Assembly: GCF_008244685.1 (NCBI RefSeq)
Contig: NZ_VTFT01000002.1
Location: forward strand, 494,069 to 558,068
Direction: 5' to 3'
DNA length: 64,000 nucleotides
Source of the DNA: Luteimonas viscosa
GTDB lineage: Bacteria; Pseudomonadota; Gammaproteobacteria; Xanthomonadales; Xanthomonadaceae
Shown: piece after piece, positions 58,357 to 64,000 of the stretch
How positions within the stretch are numbered: position 1 is the first letter of the stretch
Layout: each line of letters opens with the position of its first letter
The notes under the pieces: generated by a model
Seen by the model: the letters and a program-made list of their open reading frames with translations, nothing else
The model's database searches: none
What the model was told of the DNA's origin: nothing
Position numbers and translations under genes: made by a program

Positions 58357-60008
58357 CCCAGGATCTGTGCGCCGGATGGCCCAGCCTGCTGCAGGGGCGC
58401 GCCTGGCGCGCCGCCGACGAAGTGGCGCACCCTCGGCGCGTGGGCGGGGTCGGCCAGCAGCTGCATGATCCGGCCCTGCAACATGCGTTCGCTTTCGGTC
58501 ACGCGTTCGTGCTGCCGCAGGTGTTCCAGCCAGCTGCCGTCGATGAAATACTCCAGATAGGTGCCCGGGGTTTCGGTGTCTTCGGCCACGCCCCACTGCA
58601 CGGCGCCATCGCGGCGCCTGCTGCGGCCGAGGCGGTGCATCAGGCGCAGGAACTCTTCGCGTTTCGCAAGCTCGATCCTGTATTCGATCGTGACCAGCAC
58701 CGGGCCCCGGTCGCCGGCGATGTCGTCCACCACGACCGGCTGCGGCCAGTGGCCCGACGGGGTGACGTTGACGTTGGCCGCCTCGCCCAGGCGGAAGCGC
58801 AGCCCGAAGAACGCGGCCAGTACGGTTCCGGCGGCGGCCGCCAGCAGTGCAGTCGTGGTACCGGTGTGCTGGGCGAGCGTGCCCCAGCCGAGGCTGCCGA
58901 TGGCCATGCCCCCGGAGAACACCACGATGTAGAGCGCGAGGGCGCGAGCGCGCACCCAGGCCGGCACCGAGGTCTGGGCCGCGATCTGCAGCGACGACAG
59001 CACGGTGATCCAGGCGAAGCCGTTGACCAGCGAGACGACGTACAGCAGCGGGATGTCGCGCAGCAGCGCCAGTGCCAGCATGCAGCCGGCGTAGACGAGG
59101 GTCGCGACCAGTACCATGCGGTCCGGGGGGATGCGGGCGCGCAGCTTCGGCAACAGCACCGCTCCGCAGATCGCGCCGATGCCGATGCAGCCCAGGAGCA
59201 GACCGTAGCTGCCGGCGCTGGCCTGCAGTTCGCGATTGACGACGATCGGCAGCAGTGCGGTCAACGCACTCGCGAACATGAAGAAGCTCGCGGCCTTGAC
59301 CAGGACCGACTGCAGCACCGAGGCCTGGGTGGCATAGCGCAGCCCCGCGCGCAGGGCGACACCGAACGATTCGGGCGGCAACGCGGTCTTCGCCGGCGTG
59401 CGGCGCCAGATCACCAGCACGGCCACGATGCACAGGAAGCTCAGCGCGTTGATCGCGAACGCCGATTCGATGCCGGCGCTGGCGACGATCAGGCCGCCCA
59501 GCGCCGGGCCGATCGCACGCGCGATGTTCATGCTCAGCGACGACAGGGCCACCGCCGGGCCGAGCATCGTGCGCGGCACCAGTTCGGGCACGGTGGCCTG
59601 CTGGGCGGGCATGGCCATCGCCGCGCCGACGCCCAGCGCGAATGTCAGCGCGATCAGCGTCCACGGCCCGAGCATGTCCAGATGGGCGAGCAGGGCCAGT
59701 GTGCCGGCGACCAGCAGCATCCACAGCTGGGCGAGGATCAGGTACTTGCGGCGATCGACGATGTCGGCGAGCGTGCCGGCGAGCACGGCCAGCAGCACCA
59801 CCGGCAGGGTGGTGGCCGACTGCACCGCGGCGACCATGAGAGGTGAGCCGGTGTTCTCGGCCATCACCCATGCGGCGGCGACGTCATGGATCCAGGTGCC
59901 GATGTTGCCGATCAGCACGGCCAGCCACATCATCCGGAACGTGGGCTGGGTGAGCGGCGACCAGGGGCCGGGAGCGGGCGCGTCGGCGGGTGGGGGAGGC
60001 TGACTCAT
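58353..60008 (-). CDS. MFS exporter with extra C-terminal domain
   Basis: A 551-residue transporter. The first ~410 residues form an MFS_3/EntS-type exporter with twelve helices (start QPTFRMMWLAVLIGNIGTWI; DRRKYLILAQLWM loop; later RARALALYIVVFSGGMAIGS). The last ~130 residues are a soluble domain with VLVTIEYRIELAKREEFLRL and TYLEYFIDGSWLEHLRQHERVT, resembling the antibiotic-biosynthesis monooxygenase (ABM) fold. This fusion is known but unusual. It starts at ATG 60008 and ends overlapping the porin start by four bases. Probably exports a small molecule across the inner membrane. Confidence 0.92.
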   Translation of the reverse strand: MSQPPPPADAPAPGPWSPLTQPTFRMMWLAVLIGNIGTWIHDVAAAWVMAENTGSPLMVAAVQSATTLPVVLLAVLAGTLADIVDRRKYLILAQLWMLLVAGTLALLAHLDMLGPWTLIALTFALGVGAAMAMPAQQATVPELVPRTMLGPAVALSSLSMNIARAIGPALGGLIVASAGIESAFAINALSFLCIVAVLVIWRRTPAKTALPPESFGVALRAGLRYATQASVLQSVLVKAASFFMFASALTALLPIVVNRELQASAGSYGLLLGCIGIGAICGAVLLPKLRARIPPDRMVLVATLVYAGCMLALALLRDIPLLYVVSLVNGFAWITVLSSLQIAAQTSVPAWVRARALALYIVVFSGGMAIGSLGWGTLAQHTGTTTALLAAAAGTVLAAFFGLRFRLGEAANVNVTPSGHWPQPVVVDDIAGDRGPVLVTIEYRIELAKREEFLRLMHRLGRSRRRDGAVQWGVAEDTETPGTYLEYFIDGSWLEHLRQHERVTESERMLQGRIMQLLADPAHAPRVRHFVGGAPGAPLQQAGPSGAQILG

Positions 60009-60060
60009 CGTGGTCTCCTGTTGCCGCGCCACGTGGCGGAGGCAAGCGTGAGGGCGGTCC

Positions 60061-62016
60061 TCAGAATGCGAAGCAGGAGCAGCCCAGCGCGCCCCAGAAG
60101 CCCTGGTGATCGCCGGTCGGTGCGGCGTGATGCGCGGCATGGCCGTGGCCGTGCACGCTGCAACCGGCGCCATGCGCGGCGGCGAACGCGGCCGAGGCCT
60201 GCGCCAGCGTGGCGCCCTGGTAGCCACCGAAGTGCCGCACCGGCGACCAGTCGGGCATCGGCGCGGGCAGCGCCGGCGCCAGTGCCGCGTAGTCGCCGTC
60301 GCCGTGGACCACCTTGCCGGCGACCACGGTCAGCACGCTGGTGATGTCGAGGATCGCCTCGTCGGGCACGGCGAAGAAGTCGGCCGACAGCACGCTGAAA
60401 TCCGCGAACCGGCCGACGGCCAGCACGCCCTTGTGCGCCTGTTCGGTCGAGAACCATGCGCTGCCGTGGGTCCACAGGCGCAGCGCCTGCTCCCGCTCGA
60501 GGCGGTTGTCGTCGCGGTAGAGCTGCAGGCCACCGAGGGTGCGTCCTGTGCTGAGCCAGTACAGCGCCACCCACGGGTTGTAGCTCGCCACGCGGGTGGC
60601 GTCGGTGCCGGCGCCGACCGGCACGCCGGCATCGAGCATGCGCCGGATCGGCGGCGTGTGGCGCGCGGCCCGGGCGCCATAGCGTTCGACGAACTCCTCG
60701 CCCTGGTAGACCATGCGGTGCTGCACGGCGATGCCGCCGCCCAGCGCACGTACCCGGTCGATGTTGCGGTCGGAAATGGTCTCGGCGTGGTCGACGATCC
60801 AGTGCAAGCCGTCGAACGGTACATCGCGGTCCACCTTCTCGTACACGTCGAGGATGCGCGAGATGCTCTCGTCGTAGGTGGCATGGATGCGGAATGGCCA
60901 GCGGTGTTCGGCCAGCAGCCGCACCACCTGTTCCAGGCCCGGTTCCAGTCCCGCCGGCAGCTCGGGGCGCGGTTCGCCGAAGAGTTCGAAATCCGCGGCC
61001 GAGAACACCAGCATCTCACCGGCGCCGTTGTGGCGCAGCATGTCGTCGCCTTCGCGCGCGGACAGCATCTGCGTCCAGCGCTCGAAGTCGGCCAGCTCGC
61101 CGCCCTGGTTCTGGGTGAACAGGTTGTAGGCGATGCGCACCGTGAGCTCGCCGTCGGCATGCAGCTTGCGGATGATCGCGTAGTCGTCCGGGTAGTTCTG
61201 GCCGCCCCCGCCGGCGTCGATCACCGAAGTGATGCCCAGGCGGTTCAACTCGCGCATGAAGTGGCGCGTGGAGTTGATCTGGTACTCGGGCGGCAGTTTC
61301 GGCCCCGCAGCGAGCGTGGCGTAGAGGATCATCGCGTTCGGCTTGGCCAGCAACAACCCCGTGGGGTTGCCGGCCTTGTCGCGCTGGATCTCGCCGCCGG
61401 GCGGGTTCGGGGTGTCCTTGCCGTAGCCCACCGCGCGCAGCGCGGCGCGGTTGAGCAGGGCGCGGTCGTACAGGCGCATGATGAAGACCGGGGTTTCCGG
61501 CGCGGCAGCATTGATCTCCTCGAGCGTCGGCAGTCGCTTCTCGACGAACTGGTGCTCGGTGAAACCGCCGATCACGCGCACCCATTGCGGCGCGGGTGTG
61601 CGTGCGACCTGCGCCTTGAGCATGGCCATGGCATCGGCCAGCGAGCGCACGCCGTCCCATCGCAGTTCGAGGTTGTAGTTCAGGCCGCCGCGGATCAGAT
61701 GGGTGTGGCTGTCGTTGAGGCCGGGAATCAGGCGGCGGCCCTGCGCATCGACGATGCGGGTAGTGCTGCCGGCCTTCTCCATCACCGCCGCCTCGTCGCC
61801 AACCGCCACGACGACACCGTTGGCGACCGCGATGGCACTTGCCACCGGTTGCCTGGGTTCGAGGGTGGTGATCCGGGCGTTGTGGACGATCAGGTCCGCC
61901 ATGGAACGCTCCTGCGCAGGATTGAGGCCGTGGACGGGAAGGCTGGCGACGGTGGCGCCAGCGGCGAGCGCACCGACGAAGCGGCGCCGGGAGGGATCGT
62001 GGATCGGCGCGGTCAT
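60061..62016 (-). CDS. Tat-exported amidohydrolase (YtcJ-like) with His/Cys-rich tail
   Basis: A 651-residue amidohydrolase. The start has a twin-arginine signal (SRRRFVGALAAGATVASLP, residues 9-27), so it is probably exported folded. The metal-binding His104-x-His106 (NDSHTHLIRG) opens the TIM-barrel; later come DFELFGEPRPELP and HWIVDHAETIS (metal His). It is like YtcJ-type enzymes that hydrolyse amide or cyclic-imide bonds. The C-terminus continues into GCSVHGHGHAAHHAAP and a final CSCFAF, which is rich in His and Cys and unusual for the family. It overlaps the DoxX stop (ATGA) and is followed by the MFS gene after 52 bases. Confidence 0.9.
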   Translation of the reverse strand: MTAPIHDPSRRRFVGALAAGATVASLPVHGLNPAQERSMADLIVHNARITTLEPRQPVASAIAVANGVVVAVGDEAAVMEKAGSTTRIVDAQGRRLIPGLNDSHTHLIRGGLNYNLELRWDGVRSLADAMAMLKAQVARTPAPQWVRVIGGFTEHQFVEKRLPTLEEINAAAPETPVFIMRLYDRALLNRAALRAVGYGKDTPNPPGGEIQRDKAGNPTGLLLAKPNAMILYATLAAGPKLPPEYQINSTRHFMRELNRLGITSVIDAGGGGQNYPDDYAIIRKLHADGELTVRIAYNLFTQNQGGELADFERWTQMLSAREGDDMLRHNGAGEMLVFSAADFELFGEPRPELPAGLEPGLEQVVRLLAEHRWPFRIHATYDESISRILDVYEKVDRDVPFDGLHWIVDHAETISDRNIDRVRALGGGIAVQHRMVYQGEEFVERYGARAARHTPPIRRMLDAGVPVGAGTDATRVASYNPWVALYWLSTGRTLGGLQLYRDDNRLEREQALRLWTHGSAWFSTEQAHKGVLAVGRFADFSVLSADFFAVPDEAILDITSVLTVVAGKVVHGDGDYAALAPALPAPMPDWSPVRHFGGYQGATLAQASAAFAAAHGAGCSVHGHGHAAHHAAPTGDHQGFWGALGCSCFAF

Positions 62017-62462
62017 GGCGTCGCTCCGGTGTGATGGAACAGCAGTGCATCGAACGACCAGTGCCCGCCACCCAGCAGCGCCAACGCCAGCAGCGTCGCT
62101 GTCCACAGCAGCGGGTACTCCATGCCGCCGTGCATCCAGAACCAGCCGCGTCCGCGGTTGAGCGCAGCGGTGAAGGCGAGGAAGCCGGCTCCCAGAACCG
62201 CAGCGGCGGCAGTGAACAGTCCGAGCACGACACACAGCCCGGCCAGGGTCTGCGCCGCCGCCAGCATCAGAGGGACCGGGGGCGGAGCAGGCAGGCCGAA
62301 CCCGCGCAGTTCCTGGGCGAATCCGGACAGCCCGGGGCCGCTGAACCAGCCGAACAGCTTGCCCAGGCCATGTGGCAGCAGGAAGCCGCCGGCGGCCAGC
62401 CGCAGCAGCAGCAGGCCGATGTCGGCAGGCGGGAAGTCAGGAGGGGCGGGATACGTAGGCAT
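62013..62462 (-). CDS. DoxX-family membrane protein
   Basis: A 149-residue protein with four helices: DIGLLLLRLAAGGFLLPHGLGKLFGWF opens with the DoxX signature, followed by FGLPAPPPVPLMLAAAQTLAGLCVVLG and LNRGRGWFWMHGGMEYPLLWTATLLALALLG. DoxX proteins are quinone- or thiosulfate-linked membrane proteins of mostly unknown role. The ATG at 62462 is supported by family length. It overlaps the amidohydrolase start by four bases, so translation is coupled. Confidence 0.9.
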   Translation of the reverse strand: MPTYPAPPDFPPADIGLLLLRLAAGGFLLPHGLGKLFGWFSGPGLSGFAQELRGFGLPAPPPVPLMLAAAQTLAGLCVVLGLFTAAAAVLGAGFLAFTAALNRGRGWFWMHGGMEYPLLWTATLLALALLGGGHWSFDALLFHHTGATP

Positions 62463-62547
62463 CCTTTGCTCTCCTTGGCAAGGGAAAGAATCGAATGCGC
62501 GGAAGCCGTGCCACATTGGCCGGGGCACGGCATCTGGAGTCAGTCGG

Positions 62548-63204
62548 TCAGTGCCCGCCCTCGCCGGCATTGAACATCGTCCTGGCATAGGTGATTCCGA
62601 GGCCATAGGCGCCGCCGTTGACCCGTGCGATGCCGGTGGCCAGTTCGTAGGTCCCGCTGCGCGCCCAGTCTCGCTGGAGTTCCAGCAGGTACTGCACGCT
62701 GGTCAACGGCCGCGCGCCGGACTGGACCATGCGTTGCACTGCACGCTCGTGCGCCTCGTCGCTGATGTCGCCACTGGCGTCGGTGATGACGTAGGCCTCG
62801 AAGCCCTGGTCGAGCGCCGACAGCACTGGACCCACGATGCAGACGCTGGTCCAGAGTCCGGCGAACACGATGCGGTCCTTGCCGATGGCGTTGACCTTCT
62901 CGGCGATGCGCGAGTCCTCCCAGGTGTTCATCGTGGTGCGGTCGATCTTCGGCTCGTCGGGAAAGGCATCGGTGATCTCGTCGAAGATCGGACCGGAGAA
63001 GCTCTTCTCGGCGACCGTGGTCAGGATGGTGGGGACCCTGAAGCCCGCGGCACTCTTGGCGACCAGTGCGGTGTTGTTGCGCAGCACTTCGGCGGCGATC
63101 GACCTGGTCGCGAAGGCCATCTGCGACTGGTGGTCGATCAGGATCAACGTGTGGTCGTTCGGGGTCAGCAGGCTCTTGGCCGGGCTCGGGGTAGCGCTAG
63201 GCAT
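62548..63204 (-). CDS. Isochorismatase-family hydrolase (YcaC-like)
   Basis: A 218-residue cysteine hydrolase. The catalytic triad of the family is Asp24 (ILIDHQSQM), a Lys near residue 86 (EPKIDRTTMNTWED), and Cys122 (LWTSVCIVGP). YcaC-like members often act on amides or have no known substrate. The ATG at 63204 follows CGCCCC on the plus strand, so the ribosome site is weak. It is the first gene of the five-gene group running down to the porin. The gap to DoxX is 85 bases. Confidence 0.92.
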   Translation of the reverse strand: MPSATPSPAKSLLTPNDHTLILIDHQSQMAFATRSIAAEVLRNNTALVAKSAAGFRVPTILTTVAEKSFSGPIFDEITDAFPDEPKIDRTTMNTWEDSRIAEKVNAIGKDRIVFAGLWTSVCIVGPVLSALDQGFEAYVITDASGDISDEAHERAVQRMVQSGARPLTSVQYLLELQRDWARSGTYELATGIARVNGGAYGLGITYARTMFNAGEGGH

Positions 63205-64000
63205 GGGGCGTCCAGTCTGTTGGTGGGCAGGGGAGGATTGGCTTGCGATGGCATCCGTGTGCCAACCGACAGGTGCGGATGCGATGAGCGGTGGCAGACG
63301 CGGCTGTCAACGGCGAGACTTCGGCATCGCACAAGAGCGCGCGCGGGCCGCCGGCCAGGAACAGCGCAGCGAGGTGTCCGGCGTGGGCGGGCGTCGTGCC
63401 GAAGACGGCCGAATGCATCTTCACACCCCCAGCCTCGGCACGACCACCGTGCACCTCACCTGTTGGCGGCATCGGGCTCTCGGAGACATGCGCCATGCCG
63501 TCAGCTTTCTTGGCGTCCAGTGTCGATCAGGAGGACGCAAGGGGATTGTCGTTCTATACGGTGATTTGGATCGAACCGCCGCCGGACGCGTCTTCCGATT
63601 CTCATGTGGGAAAAGCTAGGCGACTCCGCGCGATGCGTACGGGCCTGAATCGTCCCCGCATGCGCAGTTGGGTACCCGGCACGCTCGATGTTTCCTCGCG
63701 CGGGATCGGATGTTCCTCGCATAGACCCGACTGCACGGATTGCGTTCACGCTGAGGAAAATTCGACGCCCGTACGCATCGTTCATTTGCAGTCGATCACT
63801 TCGGCGCCGAAGCACGTCGGTATCTCCGTCCAGCGCGATGTCGCGACCGCAGATGGTTCGCGTCCCGGGAGCGTCTCCCCGGACGCGGTGCGCCCCATGC
63901 CCGCCTGGTCTGATCGTATCGACTGGAACCGGCGTGACAACGTAAGCTGAACCCGTGACTTCGATGCGGCCTCGCGCTGGCGCACCACGGTTGTCCCTTC
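63205..64000. other. Right-end region without a supported gene
   Basis: These 796 bases carry short frames on both strands, the longest a 219-residue plus-strand frame with no family resemblance, and a pair of minus-strand frames (63501-63815 and 63782-63988). The upstream promoter of the isochorismatase gene should be in the first 100-200 bases. A divergent regulator would be expected here, but I do not see one, and the sequence may be decayed. Confidence 0.55.

Noticed and set aside
56134..63204. Idea that the accessory cluster is an island inserted at the tRNA genes
   Set aside because: Insertion at the 3' end of tRNA-Glu would put the island on the other side. No integrase or attachment repeat was seen.
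63291..63950. 219-residue plus-strand frame
   Set aside because: It has no motif, starts inside a region with frames on both strands, and has low-complexity composition. A gene is not supported.

Overview
The window is GC-rich chromosomal DNA of a gammaproteobacterium. It is most likely in the Xanthomonadaceae/Lysobacteraceae (Lysobacter- or Luteimonas-like). The reasons are the gene order cmk-rpsA-ihfB-lapA-lapB, a PsrA-fadB-fadA beta-oxidation unit, the agmatine pathway genes aguA/aguB, a zinc-ligand-poor L36 protein, intergenic GGGATTCGGGATTC-type repeats, and possible leaderless promoters. This placement is inferred from gene content, not from a database search. I see no phage, insertion sequence or CRISPR array.

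Layout. 1-3745: the end of one RND efflux permease and a complete second one. 3866-4500: a broken amidohydrolase gene. 4551-10925 (minus strand): a TraB-family membrane protein, an alpha/beta hydrolase with a TetR regulator and two matching operator-like sites, a GNAT acetyltransferase, aguB, aguA, a small secreted protein and rpmJ. 11090-19412 (plus): cmk, rpsA, ihfB, lapA, lapB, then three surface-polysaccharide genes (WecA-like transferase, WbpM-like dehydratase, galU). 19489-23870 (minus): fadA, a fadB-like fusion enzyme and a PsrA-like regulator with a matching palindrome. 24068-30915 (plus): ndk, rlmN, pilF/pilW, rodZ, yfgM, bamB, der. 30928-33917: molybdenum cofactor genes mobA, moeA and a rhodanese-MoeB fusion.

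34049-37203 holds a DUF2272 exported protein, an alpha/beta hydrolase, a DUF1244 protein and folD. 37270-42833 is a terminal oxidase cluster: subunit II, a fused subunit I-III, a small membrane protein, a DUF2231 protein, a HemJ/CopD-like protein on the other strand, and CtaG. 43155-46997 carries guaB and guaA around a LysE exporter. 47060-51460 holds a small exported protein, an aldo/keto reductase, tadA, a DUF2721 protein, orn and an EcsC-family protein. 51512-54863 is the divergent pair ppsA/ppsR, followed by a DUF1249 protein, a DUF2188 protein and two tRNA genes (Glu, Ala) under a near-consensus promoter. 56926-63204 (minus) is a compact accessory cluster: isochorismatase-like hydrolase, DoxX protein, Tat-exported amidohydrolase with a His/Cys-rich tail, MFS exporter with an extra C-terminal domain, and an alginate-export-type outer-membrane porin. 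The last 800 bases hold no gene I can support.

Most of the window is conserved core genome. The parts most worth following up are the twin operators of the TetR/hydrolase pair, the PsrA box, the candidate short RNA or attenuator before ndk, the accessory cluster at 56.9-63.2 kb, and the oxidase cluster with its small uncharacterised membrane protein.
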